Below, piece after piece: positions 12,305-24,507 of a stretch of DNA of 64,000 nucleotides. Source of the stretch: Leptodontidium sp. MPI-SDFR-AT-0119. Taxonomy: Eukaryota; Ascomycota; Leotiomycetes; Helotiales; Leptodontidiaceae. Location of the stretch: NCBI GenBank assembly GCA_020726505.1, contig JAHLEZ010000011.1:2046001-2110000 (forward strand), written 5' to 3'. The position numbers and the translations under genes are program-made. The notes beneath the pieces were generated by a model. That model made no database searches and had not been told where the DNA came from. It was given only the letters and a program-made list of their open reading frames with translations. Numbering within the stretch: position 1 is the first letter of the stretch; each line of letters opens with the position of its first letter.

Positions 12305-13664
12305 ATGGCTTCTCTTCTCATTACACGTGGTCTGCACTCTTTGATTGCATCGAGAGACACCACGCTCAACCAGAACATCGCCTGGAATGCGATATCCAAA
12401 AGAACTGAACCGGATAACCACACAGTGGTTCAAGTAGTCTTCTGGGTATTAGTAGTAGTCAATATCTGCATTCTAGTCCCAGTTTTCTTCACCGTGAGTA
12501 TATCCCAAGCCTCCACCACAATTCATGAGCCTCCCCACTAACAATTCCACAGCTCATCTACACCATTGACAGACTATTCCCAACATTCGCTATCGTCGAA
12601 GCCGATGCCCCTCCCGAATACGAGCTTGTCGCTGGCAAGGAATCAAACATCCAGGAAGATGGAAAGGTCAACGGGGGCAACACATCAAAAGATTCCATCA
12701 TACCAGATAACGTGGACGAATCATCTTCCTCGAAACTCGTACCAGACGACACAGCCGGCCAGCGCGCAACATCCTCCAAACCTATAACTTCCTCCTTATT
12801 CGGTACACTCCGCCTTCTTCGCGCATCTGGCGATGGCCTCTTCAAAGCTTACAGATGGCGCTTCCTGTACAACTGCGTCTGGGGGACGATCTTCGGTTTC
12901 GTCGTACAAGTCCCCTACATGCCCGTCGTTGTCGCAGCCATAATCGCCTCTCTCGCCGCGACTAAAGTCGAGACAGCCTGGACCCACGCCGCACTTTCCG
13001 CTCAACATGATGGGTATCTCTACAAGAAGTTACCCAGCTATCTCACGATCCTGAAGGCTACTGCTATTCCTCTTACTGCTGAAGCTGTTCTCATTCAATT
13101 CATCAATGCGGTTGCGTTTCTCTCGTTGGGTAAGAGGACGGGGAGTGTTGATGCGATGGGGGTTCTCCCTCAGTATGAGAAGAGCTCGAGTATCACTGCA
13201 ATTTGTGCCATTTTTGTCACTTTATTCACTCTCAACGCTTGTCTTTTGATTCCGGTGGAAGTTGTGTTAGTCCGCACACGTGCTGCCAGTAAGTACCTTG
13301 CTCCTCTCATTCGCTCTCACCCCAGTCTACTACACAAGCCATCCTATCAAATCCAACCTTCCTTCGTGACTTAACCTCTCGTCATTTAAAAAGCTAACCA
13401 ACACACCCCACAGTGCTCTCAGAAGAGACCACAACCATGGTTCCCTTCGACGCCTCAATCCGAGCCCAAAATGCCGAAGACATGGGTTTCATGTCCTGGC
13501 TCCACGCATGGCGAACATTCTCTCGCGCATCATGGATCCGCATCGCTAAAGTCAATGCAAAGAGCTTGGGAGCTATTGTCGGGACTGAGATTATTGCTAT
13601 CCTGCTCATCTTTGCACAGTTTGGGGTTTTCTCTGCTGCTACGCGAGCGCCTGGATCCCATTAG
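12305..13664 (+). CDS. Multi-pass membrane protein of unknown function
   Basis: Exons 12305-12493, 12553-13288 and 13414-13664 join to 391 residues. About five hydrophobic segments are visible: VVFWVLVVVNICILVPVFF near residue 45, FVVQVPYMPVVVAAIIASL near 205, a segment with AVLIQFINAVAFL near 265, AICAIFVTLFTLNACLLI near 300, and TEIIAILLIFAQFGVF near the C-terminus. A hydrophilic acidic/Ser-rich loop separates the first two. The ATG at 12305 is chosen because the longer open frame upstream has no ATG. I recall similar Pezizomycotina proteins carrying a misleading 'ubiquitin carrier' label, but nothing in this sequence resembles an E2 enzyme. Function is not assigned. Confidence 0.75.
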
Positions 13665-14967
13665 GGAATGGTGGAGTTGACGACTTGAGGGCAATATGGG
13701 TTGATGGATTGATGGCGGGTCTTAGCAGAAGGAAGGGTATTGATGTACTTGAGAATGGAGATTTTGGAAAGGCGTTTGATTTCAAGAGCAGACTGTGTTA
13801 GGTACAGTGCGATCTCGGTCGACGGAAATATCGCAGTTACAAGCGAAGATTCTCACCTTATAAGTTGTTACCCGAAATGCTATTAAATCTCTCTTATCCT
13901 CATACAAACTTGTGTTTGCAACCCAGAACAATTGTACGAAACACCCATTGAAACGGATAGGGCGACACTTTTTCTTCTGAAATGGCCCATCTCCTAAGCG
14001 AGGAAAACAAAAGATCTTCCATTATATATCCGAACATCTCGTTTCATCACATCCCGCACTCGGCAGTTCTTATCTTTGATCTCACTTCAATCATCTTCTA
14101 GTTACACAATGCTCATATTCGGTCCCACTGGCGTTCGCTCAATCGAGCCATCGATTCTTGGAAATGACAACTCTAAGCACAAAACGATTAGCTGCTTCCT
14201 TCCAAACGAAAACAAAAGGGCCCATCAAAACGTCTTAAAGAACTCACCATATTTAAGATGCACCAAAGATTCTGATCGAACATTGAGAACGATCTTTCAG
14301 ATGCCCAATTATCAAGTTTCTACCAATTCGTACAATTATAATATCTATTGCAGTGTGTCAGATTCAAACCTAATTTTTTGATTCTGGGCCTTGGCCAAGT
14401 ATGGTCGACTGCAAGTAGGAAGACATACCTAACTTTGTTATTTATGCCCGCCTTTGAGTTACTTTTACACCTGCGGCTAAACTCACCCTCAGTGAAGCAA
14501 GAACTTGCCGCCGCCCTCTTTACTCTAACATAGAGTCGGGGGTCGTGGGGCAACCTCCTATTCAATATCTCGAAATTATTATATGACAATTACTTGAAGG
14601 AAAAGACTCCCCTGGAGTAGTTTAAGTAAGTGTCAACTTCAACGGTTAAAGTGAATTGTTTATGATTTGAAGTCGGTTCACAGGGCACGAAATTGGATTG
14701 CCTCGGTTGGTAATTATGACATGTTCCAAAATTGTCTAAGGTTCAACGGGATTAATGTGGGTGTGAGAAAGAGACAGCGAGGTATTCAACTTTGAACGTT
14801 GACTGTGATTCACCACTTTGGTCGAAGATGATTGGCATTGATATGGAGTGCAAATAGCTAAGCCCTCAGATTTCTAGTTCTATTACTTCCCAATTGGAAT
14901 AACCTTCCTTGCCCACACTTCCTCACACGTCACCTGTGACAAAGTCACAACTCTATCAACACACCGT
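13665..14967. other. Intergenic between convergent genes
   Basis: About 1.3 kb, moderately AT-rich, holding only short open frames. It lies between the 3' ends of the membrane-protein and deacetylase genes. Nothing recognised. Confidence 0.5.
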
Positions 14968-17433
14968 CTACAAAGGTGGCGCATCCGGATCCTCCAAGCA
15001 CTGATCAACCCTCATCATCTGCTTCCCAGTCTTTCTCGCAATCTCAATAAACTGCGGCAGATAACTAACCGTGCTCTCAAAAAGATAATGCATAACCACC
15101 AAATTTCCCCCCTTATCAACATCGGCCTGGAAATTCGCCAGCTGCTTCTCCGGGGTACTCGTCGCCGCCCACAGCCAATCCTGCACATCCACACTCCAAG
15201 CCACGAACTTGCTTCCGGGGATCGTAGCAGCGAGACGTTGCCGGATACGTGCACCTTCTGTGCCGAAGGGAGGACGGAAATACTTCGATGTTATGCCGAG
15301 GGTTTTGGATACGGCGGCGATGTCTTGGTTGATTTCCCAGTCGATGGCTGCGAGAGTGGGGAGGCCTTCGAGGGGTGGATGCGTGTAGCTGTGATAGGCA
15401 ACTTGGTGGCCTGCATTGAGCATGTTCTTGTAAACGTTTGTTAGGTTTGTTGATGCGTCGAGGAGGGGAGCGCCGACGGTGAAGAAGGTCACTTTTATTC
15501 CTGCGGCTGCGATTGATGAGACGACGCGTTGTGCGTATTCTGGTGAGCCGTCGTCGATGGCGAATGCGAAGCTGTTGGGGCGTGTGCATGCAAATACCAG
15601 AGGGACTGTGGGAAGTTTGCTGGGTACGAGGAAACCAGAAGGTACGGATTTGACGATCTCGATTTTGGTGATTGTGGTTGTGGTACTGGTGTAGAAACCC
15701 TTGAGGGAGAAACCGATGACTACAGCGCGTTTGATTAAGAAGTGAGAGATTGGGATATAGATATCAGTCTTGCCGCTATTGGAGTAGCGAGATGCTTCGA
15801 CTGAATCCCATGTGTAGGGATATGGGTTGATGTCAGGATTGCAGGCTGGATTGTGTTGTTGGAGAGCAATCGTGAATGCTGAACTACCAGTGTAGGAGAT
15901 GTGCACGTAGCTGTTATCGTAGGACCTGATGTCGCTGCATCCTCCGGAGATTTGCGTGTAGTAGGAGAGGTCGGCATTTCCTTTTGTATTGATGGTCAAC
16001 TTGCCAGTCGTTTGCTTGAAAAGTGCTGGATCATCGCCGCCGTGATAGAATCCGAGATTGTTCGAATCTGTCGATGTGAAAGTGTCGATGATATATGCTG
16101 AGGGCCCTGTTGTGGCTGGGATTGTTGATGTCGGTACGACGACTGCAGCGGTGCTGGGAATTGGATAAGCTGATCCAGTTGATCCACAGTAGAAGGCGAT
16201 GGGGCCCAGCGTGACTGCACTGCTCAATCCGGAAAACAATAGAGATACCAGGTGATCGGCATCTAAGCCAGGGAATTTGGAGAATGGGATTGTATAGTAC
16301 TTCTCGGTGCCGTCGAATGTCCAGCCCAGATCGGTTGACAAGAGATCGTTCAGAACGGGGTTGTTGCTGCTGCAATCTTTTGCAGTTTGGAGCTCAATCC
16401 CCATTGTAAATCCTTGGGGTGCCTTGATTGTCATTCCAATTCCACCATAAATGCCTGTCGTCTTTGAGCATCCTAGCATAGTATACCAGTAAGAATTCCC
16501 ACCCGAAGCTGGAGTGAGAGTGAGGTGATTATTGGCGACAATCACGGAAGTTCCCGTGTCAGCTCGCCTAGATACTGGAGCCATAGACCCATCATCGGAA
16601 GACGGGAGAAGCATAGCATTGTAAAAGAGGAATGTAAGTCGAGATTGAGAAGCAAAGTCATCGACGAGGAGGTTCGTACAAGTTCCTGGAGGTGCTGTAG
16701 ATGTCGTAGTTACTGGCTGGATGGTAGTAGAAGTCTTGAGAGTGCTTGAAGAAGGCTTCAGGGTGCTACTAGATGGCTGGCTAGTCGTGACTGGCTTGAC
16801 CGTACTCGAAGTTCTGATGCTGCTGGTCGAGGCTTTTGAGGTGCTTGGGGGGACGCTCGTACTTGGAGCATTGGCACAGACAAGTTGGATTGCTCCAATC
16901 TGCCATGCATCATTAACACTGAAGGACTCGAAAAGAATACTCTTGATAGCATTAAGATTTGCACCAGTAAATGAACTCAAGGGAACTGTGTAGGTCTGGA
17001 CAGCTCCAGTGACTCCTGTCAAGGATTTGTAGTAGCTCTTGTAGGTCGACGCTGAGCATGTGGTCGATGTCTGCAACTCGAGCTGAAAATTTGCTCCAGC
17101 AGGGCCTTTGAGTGGAAAAGTGATGGCATTATACTGGTCGGTGGTTGCTTGCTCGCAGGCAAAGGTAGTGTAGAAGTAACTATCGGCCTTGCTGGTGAAA
17201 GTTATGACCTTGCTTGCGATGTCAGCTTTGATATTGGTCGTTGTTCCGTCATCTGCTCCGAATTAGCGGGGCAATATGGGAGAGAGGAAATACCTACCAC
17301 TTGTCCATTGACCGAGAGAGTTGAGGTTATTTTGATAGTTGGCAAAGTTGTCGACCAAAAGGTTTGATGTGCAGGCTGAATTGACAGCCTTAGCAAGACC
17401 AAGGGCCTTCAATAGCCACGAAGAGAAAAACAT
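14968..17433 (-). CDS. Secreted multi-module polysaccharide (chitin-type) deacetylase, CE4
   Basis: Two exons (17298-17433 and 14968-17252; 45-base intron) give 806 residues with an N-terminal signal peptide. Three diverged repeats precede the catalytic domain. The first two start with a C(S)NLLVD(N/D)FA signature (near residues 20 and 240) and the third is near 430. They look like beta-sandwich carbohydrate-binding modules. A Ser/Thr/Pro linker lies near 175-235. The NodB domain (about 600-790) has DDG (metal-binding Asp near 610), HSYTHP (His pair near 666), RPPFG (near 706), DVQDW, and a late VMH supplying the catalytic His. Such enzymes remove N-acetyl groups from chitin, remodelling the cell wall or hiding chitin from hosts. 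First motif is AIDDGS rather than the usual TFDDGP, but the Asp pair is kept. No GPI signal is visible at the C-terminus. Confidence 0.87.
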
Positions 17434-19233
17434 GATTACAGTTGAGCGAGTGTGAGGGGAACGAAAGGACGTCGAGCACGAATGAACGTGTCGTACAAAG
17501 ATTAGCAATTACGCAGCACAGCCGTAACTCTAGTACGGAGAAGTCATGAAAGACAGAAAATCAGACGAAAGGAAGAGAGGGCAATGCCCGGGATATAAAC
17601 TCGTGCCAATGCTTGACAGCACACGCACACTTTGTCCCATTTCCAAGGAAATTTAAAGGTGCCTAAGCTTCCGCACTCGACGGTGTCTGTGTGACATGCA
17701 CGTTTGCTGAAACGAGCACTGGACGGTGTTTTGAGGCTTTTGCGATCCCTAAATAGATCTGGTGCTGCAAGCCACAGCACGTAGCTCAGGGGTGCACTGG
17801 ACGTTGGTCTGCTTGGCAGCTCGTAACCCCAAGATCGCCACGGCTGATCACCCGAACCCTGGAAGCAAGACAATCGCGTGTTGATACGGAACGCGTTCTA
17901 CTGGGTGGGTCTCAGACGAGCTGGACATAGCATTGATATCTGGCGTTGTATGCATAGAGAGGACGAGCAAGCAATTGCCACGTCTACTGGGTGGCGAATA
18001 TTGTTTGTTTGTTTTGCTTTGACGATTTCGTTAAAAAGATTGGCAGCTGAAAGAAAGAGAAAAGCGATCGAGGTTGATTTTAACTCTGGCCAGAGGAAAT
18101 TGAAGCTTGTCTAGCGGATCTGGGCGCTTGAGAGGCCGCCCGAGTGGGATTCTGGGGCTTCGCCTATTTTTGTAAGCTAGAAAATGCCCAGCGTAAGATC
18201 CGAGCATAGGGAACTTCGCCTTCGTATCTTGAGCCTCACTATACGATTGTCCTGTTAGTTAAGAATTTTTGACAGCCATCTGCCATTGGAATCCTGCTGA
18301 GACGAATGTAAACATGTCCCACTCGCTTCTCGTTGACCTGGGAATGAGCCCCCGCCAGCCGAAACTCACCCGAAGTCCACAAAAGAGTCAAATTACTATC
18401 GTTCGCAAGTAACGAAATAGCAAAATCTAGCGTCAATAATGGAAACACGTGGTGCTTTGGTCTAGTCGCATGATTCGTATGAAATCCCAACTCCCCGAGC
18501 ATAGCACGTTTCTAACTTCCATAAGTCGCTTAGGGTCTACTCTAAGTCATTTGCGAGAGGGTAAGCATCCATCCCCTCATACTGTTCAGATTCAAAACTA
18601 ACTTCCATAGTCCTGGGTTCAATTCCCAGAAGCGCCCAAATAACTCCATTAATTTTTTTGCGGGTATGAATTCGCATTTATGGCTGTGTCCTGGTATGAA
18701 AATCGTTTTCTCTTTTAGTGGAGATGCTCTTGTGGAGTCATACATGCCCAAACCTCACCGAACCCGTCAGCAAGCAAGGACTGAGGTGAGAATGATCGCG
18801 AAAACAAACAATGATTTGCCTAGGCCTACTGGTCTGTATTATCCCATGGTATCATTAATTCTTAAACGCATGGATCTAGAGATATTAACGTCCATCAAGC
18901 TAGAGAAAAGTCGTTGCTGGACCACAAGGGAACTCTCACTTGGACACGCAGGAGAACTCTAGACTCGGAGGCTTAAGCATATATTCCAGTCCTTCTATCC
19001 TTTATCTCGTCAATATCTCTTCTTCCTTTTCTCTTTCAGAGGCTAATCATCAATCGATGACCTTTCTGCTCGTCTTCAGTCTCACGTGAAACCCCCTTCA
19101 GGTATCCCGGAGTGACGATCTTCTCACGAATTAGTCATTTGCGTCTCCGCAACCGGGCACTTAGCCCCCATTTCTTACATATAAGAACCACGTCCCTTCT
19201 ACTATCCGGGGTATTAATCCATACATTCTCACA
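17434..19233. other. Intergenic, divergent promoter region
   Basis: About 1.8 kb between the divergent deacetylase and transporter genes. No coding gene recognised. A tRNA T-arm-like hairpin near 18612-18630 lacks a matching A box (see rejected items). The 12-mer CTAACTTCCATA occurs twice, near 18512 and 18598. Confidence 0.45.
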
Positions 19234-20691
19234 ATGGCTTCAAGAACGGACAATATGGCTTTGCGAACCTCGCAACAATCAGGCGTGAGCGAACAGGTGC
19301 CTCACGTGACAGACCTCGAACCAGACGCAGCTGCTCTCGAACAAGCTGAGTTCAGACAATGGGAGTCGAAGAGAAAGAGAGCAAGCGTTCTAATTGGGTC
19401 TGCTATCATCCAGTTACCCATTTGGGGTTGGTATCTCTATTTTTAGCAAATCAAACCTACTCACTCTCGGATAGGCTTTGCTATGAGCTATGGAGTCTTC
19501 CAAGAATACTTCACGAGTAACTGGATATTCAATGGTAGTCAAGGAGCAACAGGTGTCATTGGAACAACAACAAATGGAGTCATGTACCTCTCCATGCCCT
19601 TTCTCTTCGCCCTCTTCACCAAACGATGGGCTCGGTATCGTCAGACTGCTGCATTCTGTGGTACAATCCTCACATGTCTGAGTTTTCTACTCTCTTCCTT
19701 CGGCACGGAAACCTGGCACTTGATTGCTACTCAGGGAGTTCTCGCCGCTCTTGGGTGTGCACTCATCTACAGTCCCACAACCCTATCTCTCGGCGAGTGG
19801 TTCACAAACAGCAACCGTGCAGTAGCTTATGGCGTTGTTCTTTCATGCAAGAACATCATCGGATCGACCTGCCCCTTCCTGTTGCGAAGTATGCTTGATA
19901 CCTACGGATTCCGCACTACGATGAGGATCTGGGCAGCTGTTGTGGGAGGAACGAGCATTTTGGCTATATTTCTCATTCCAGCTCACCCCTCAAGCCTATT
20001 AACTAATACACCCCGCGCTCGGATGATCCCATGGGCCTTCCTCCATCATCGAACATTCTACATCTACAGCGTAGCCATCATACTTCAAAGTTGCGGGTAT
20101 GGAATCCCGCAGACATACCTCAACACCTACGCTCATGAAGTCACACTTCTCTCCCAAACTTCCGCCACTCTGCTCCTCACACTATTCAACATCCCGGGCA
20201 TTGCCTCATCGTCTTTCTTCGGGTACTTGATCGACAATAAACGATTCCCTCTCTCAGCAACAACAGTCACATCCATCTCAGCCGTCTGCTCCGCACTCTC
20301 TGCCTTCCTCTTCTGGGGTCTGACATCACAAGGCAGTATGGCGCTACTCGTACTCTTCTCCATCACATTTGGGTTCTTCGCCGGCGGCTATTCCGCCACA
20401 TGGGGCGGCGTGATCAACGAGCTTGAAAGCGAAGCAGCGCAGAGGAACGAGGCGATTGATACGGGTATGCTGTACGGATTGCTGAATGGCGCGAGAGGAG
20501 TTGGGTATGTGAGTGGTGGGCTTGCGGGGGTTGCGCTCCTCAAAGCTGGGGGTGAGACGGCGATTGGTGGGTTTGGGTATGGTACGCCATATGGACCGCT
20601 GATTTTATTCACGGGGCTTTCGTCGGTGTTTGGGGGTTGGGGATTGTTGTGGAGGTGGAAGAAGGTGCCGGGGCTGTTGAGGTGGGTGTGA
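19234..20691 (+). CDS. MFS transporter, monocarboxylate-permease type
   Basis: Exons 19234-19426 and 19475-20691 join to 469 residues. The junction restores PIWGFAMSYGVFQEYF, the first transmembrane helix of fungal monocarboxylate-porter homologues. A hydrophilic N-terminus of about 50 residues is followed by roughly twelve hydrophobic segments, with GEW and NRAVAYGVVLSCKNIIGS in the family positions for helices 4-5. A plasma-membrane carrier of carboxylates or small metabolites is expected, but the substrate cannot be read from sequence. It sits beside two methyltransferase genes, so export or uptake of a specialised metabolite is a reasonable guess only. Confidence 0.87.
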
Positions 20692-21065
20692 AAGCTTGGT
20701 CGACTTTTTCTTCGGCCCATTAGCGTGAACTTTTGCTCTCAAGACTAGAGATGAGGTGATTGGCAGTTGGGACGGTCTTTTGAAGTAAGGTGGAAAGACC
20801 GTTGATTTGCATCAGGGGGCGTCAAGTTTGAAGTCTGGGTCGACCTCTCCGCTTGTATTTCTGGTGTGAGTTGATGACCTTTGCTCATGCTCTACCTCCA
20901 CACATACATGATCGATATTTTGTTTCATGCTTCCGTGGTGCCTTCGTCTGTATCGGTTCGAACTGCTTTGTCCGAAGGTTTTTGACCGTACAGCATATGC
21001 AACGGCCTAGAAGAATCCATCAGCTTTGCATTCTTGGACGGAAGGTGCAATCCTATGGCCTCAAC
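20692..21065. other. Intergenic between convergent genes
   Basis: Short spacer shared by the 3' ends of the transporter (+) and the methyltransferase (-). No feature recognised. Confidence 0.5.
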
Positions 21066-22236
21066 TCACATATAAGCATGAAATGACGAATCATGCAGCG
21101 CTTTCCTCACACCCACGAGGAAAACTTCGATCTCCGCAACCGACCATCCAAGACCTTTCTCCATCGGTCTTTTCGCCACACTCATCAACCCATCCGAGAT
21201 AGCCGTTCTCCAATACAACCCCGCAAGTTTGAGCGTCCTATTCTTGGGCCATATTCCAACCGGACAACGCAATACCTGTTCCTCGATATTTATGAAACCA
21301 GCTGCCTCCATCTTTTCTCGTAGTTTTGTCACCCCGTTCAGATCACTTCCGAAATTCGCAACTCCATCGCGCACGTACTCGAGCCATTCCCGTACAGCAT
21401 ATGGCCGATCGAGAGATTCATCATCGCAGTGTGGGTAGTAGTGGAGTTCTTGGAATTCGACCCAGCCTCCGGGCTTGGTGTGCCTTTTAAAATCTCAGTA
21501 TAAATCCATCATGGGGTCTCGCAGTTATACTTACTTCATTGCTCGTTCCATCAACTCAGCAGGTTTCCTGATTGAGTGCAGTGTATGTCGAACATGCACA
21601 TAGTCAAAGTGGTTCTCGGGATAAACCCATTCATCCTCCAGGTCATCGACGAGGAATCGTAAATTCGGCGGTACCCATGGAGGTTGAATTGGGCTGAGGT
21701 CTATGCCTATTACTTCTGCCGAGGGGTATGTATCTGCCACTGTGGAGTATTAGCCCCTCTTTAAGTTTGGCTAGATGGACCCATCGTGGAAAGCATACTT
21801 TCAATTGCCCAGATACCAGTACCGGTTCCTACGCAATAGTGAGTGGGGTATAATTCTAGACAACTATTCACCACCTACCTAAGTCAATGATTCTTTGCGG
21901 ACTGTCACCAAGAGGCGCAAAGTGAAGCTTTTGGTTGCACAGGAGCAGAGTCATGGCATGTTTCATGTCGTCTCGATTCTGCTCGTTTTCATCGTTTGGA
22001 AATGCATACTGGCCATCATGGAATCGGTGGTAGCGGATGCCATCTTCGAACGTATGATTGCGTATGCTAGAACTGATTGACGTCGAGCTGGTACTGGCCT
22101 GATCGCTATTATATCCACCATCGTCGTCCCCGAAGCCTGCTTCGTCGGCCACGATCGGATTATCTGTAGTTAGGACATTGGTGGGGGCTTCTAAGTTCGA
22201 CGGAGAGTTCGGTGAATCGGGTTTTGGAGAGGGCAT
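21066..22236 (-). CDS. LaeA-like SAM-dependent methyltransferase
   Basis: Four exons (21879-22236, a 30-base exon inside 21740-21878, 21535-21739 and 21066-21483) give 336 residues. The N-terminus is a Ser/Asp/Pro-rich disordered tail. Catalytic-core features: YHRFHDGQYAFPNDENEQ, then SAM motif I assembled over the first intron (IDLGTGTGIWAIE), then VIGIDLSPIQPPWVPPNLRF, and after the third intron WVEFQELHYYPHCDD. This arrangement is typical of the LaeA/TAM-like methyltransferases of filamentous fungi, some of which control secondary metabolism; most have unknown substrates. The gene is divergent from an O-methyltransferase gene 394 bases away. Exon 1 boundary may be off by a base or two, but the total is a whole number of codons. 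Confidence 0.85.
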
Positions 22237-22630
22237 CGTGTGACCGACAGTGGCACAAATAAGAACATTCACTTCAATGACTGAAAAGCTGGAGCGTGAA
22301 TCGTGAGTGGAACAAGAAGCATAAAGGTCGAGAACTGGCGATCTGGACTGTCGTAGGCAAATATTCTGGTAGGACAGAAACACAACCAAGCTGACCTATC
22401 ACATCTTATTCAGAGAGACAATTCCCCGCCCCCACGTCCTCAATAGGAATACAGCACCGGGGCCACTCGCATTGCCTTACCAATTTATTCCCCTGTCAAT
22501 CGGATGTGCACTCTCTGGAACCCTCTATCTCATTGATTCCAAGATCTCGACTTTGATCGCACAACATTCTTCAACAACAAGCGACCGGGATCAACAGCAC
22601 AGCGACCACAGAATCAGCAGTTGCGTTACC
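22237..22630. promoter_or_regulatory. Shared divergent promoter of two methyltransferase genes
   Basis: This 394-base spacer separates the start codons of the LaeA-like gene (-) and the O-methyltransferase gene (+), so it must hold both promoters. No specific binding site was identified with confidence. Confidence 0.5.
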
Positions 22631-24030
22631 ATGACTTCCACGAACCTCGTCTCACTTGCGGCTTCGCTCCGTGCGGCCCTAGACTCACCGATTGACCTCC
22701 AAAGCAAAGCTGAGCGAGGAGCACGACAGGAAATCATCGATATGATCCCTGCGCTGAACCGGAAATTGATTGGTGAAGTCCAAACCATCCGTGATATGGC
22801 CTGGGAGGTAAGATATTACGCAACCAAATTTCCTTCGCCCTGTCATCGGGAACCGGCGGCTGACTGTGCAACGTTCCACAACAGTGGTTGGATGTCCTCA
22901 GTCTCAAGGCCATCTCGCACTGGTCAATTGCCAAACACGTACCTCTTGACGAGAAAATATCGTACACTGATTTATCGACCAAGTGCGGGTTGGAACCAAC
23001 GGCTTTGCGCAGATTGATGCGACACGCGATTTCCAATGGAATTTTCCATGAACCTGTCAAGGACTTCATTGCGCACAACTCGATGTCAAAGATCCTGGTG
23101 AATGATCCGAGAACTGCAGCATGGGTTGAGTTACAGACCGAGTCGATTTTGCTAGGTGGTGCGCATCATTGCGAAGCACTCGATAAGTGGCCTGGTTCTG
23201 AAAGCAAGAGAGAAACTGGTGTCTCCATTGGATTTCACAATCCCGGGCAAACCTCGCTCTACGAAGAAATCAAGAAGATCCCTGAGAGAATCCAGAGATT
23301 TGGTCTTGCAATGGAACTTTTCAGTTCTGGGGAAGGCTATGAGCCAATCTCTTTGGTGGATGGTTACGATTGGGCCAAACTGGGTGCAGGTACTGTCGTT
23401 GATGTAAGTTAATATTCAAATCTATCACAGATTAATCTAACATACTCAGGTCGGAGGTGCAAACGGATTCGCCAGCTCGGCCATTTCAGACGCCTACCCC
23501 GCTCTCAACCTCATCGTGCAAGATATTGATGTGACAGAAGACATGAAGACCGAACACAAGCGACCGAACATCAAATTCCAAAAGCATGACTTCTTCACAC
23601 CTCAGATTGTGAAGGGTGCTGATGTTTATCTTTATCGCTGGATCTTCCATAATTGGGGCGATGATGAATCAGTCAAGATTCTGCAAGCTGCTATTCCAGC
23701 CTTGAAGCCGGGTGCGAAAATCCTCATTAATGACGGATGCTTGCCAACGCCGGGCTCTGGTCACTTGTTTGAGGAGAAGGCTTCCAGGTATGCCTATTTC
23801 TCTTTCCTCGTCATGGTGCATGAGATCACGAACCGATGACTGATATTTGTTCGACGCTGTTCAGAAATCTCGACATCTGCATGATGGTAGCGATGAACGC
23901 CAAGGAACGTGAAGAGGGCGACTGGGAAGCTCTATTCCAGAAGGCAGATTCAAGATTCAAGTATCTGGGTGCTGAACGACCGGAAGGTTCACGGATGAGC
24001 TTGATTGAGGCAGAATGGACAGGTGAGTAA
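22631..24030 (+). CDS. O-methyltransferase (class I SAM, plant-COMT-like fungal type)
   Basis: Exons 22631-22807, 22885-23403, 23450-23787 and 23865-24030 join to 399 residues. An N-terminal winged-helix dimerisation region (ISYTDLSTKCGLEPTALRRL) precedes the SAM fold. The glycine-rich motif VVDVGGANGF forms across the second intron. Further family motifs are HDFFTPQ, YLYRWIFHNWGDDESVKIL (catalytic His region) and ILINDGCLP. Enzymes of this type methylate hydroxyl groups of aromatic polyketides or phenolics, often within secondary-metabolite clusters. No synthase is present nearby, so the substrate is unknown. The stop overlaps a perfect splice-donor-like GTGAGT, so an extra short 3' exon is possible. 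Confidence 0.87.
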
Positions 24031-24507
24031 AAAGCAGGCTGGTTCTACAGAGAGACGCAAGATGATACGATGAACTTTTACTCCGATCAGATTCGATCGC
24101 AGTATATTTCGATACTGGCATTGTAAATATTCCATGGATTTACATAAATGAGCAGTGGCATTTGCACAATGAAGTCACACAAAAGACAACAATGTTTAGA
24201 TTGAACTTCGCCTAATCTCGCCTCGATTCAGGGGCAAGGCGAGCTAACGTAGGTTCTTACCCCGCCCCTCGTCTTGGTATTCTCTCGGCCCCGAACTGCT
24301 CAATCAAATCAGACTTAATCCATGCCTCTCATCCCATTCTGCGAATGCCCTAATTTTACGTCATCTCGCATCAGCCTGTAAAAGAACGAGTATTACGCAT
24401 TACTAATCACTTGCATGCCACTGTGGGGTTCTCAGGCACGCTAAGCTTACATACTCATCTGCCTCACTTCAAATATCAGCTCATGTCTGAAGGAGAACTT
24501 TGAAAGT
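24031..24507. other. Intergenic
   Basis: Spacer between O-methyltransferase and peroxidase genes. No open frame of interest; it should contain the peroxidase promoter. Confidence 0.5.

Noticed and set aside
18525..18637. tRNA-like element: T-arm hairpin CTGGGTTCAATTCCCAG with an acceptor-like GCGCC after it
   Set aside because: The upstream half has a mismatched acceptor stem and no A-box-like sequence at the right place, and no anticodon arm could be drawn. At best a tRNA-like fragment.
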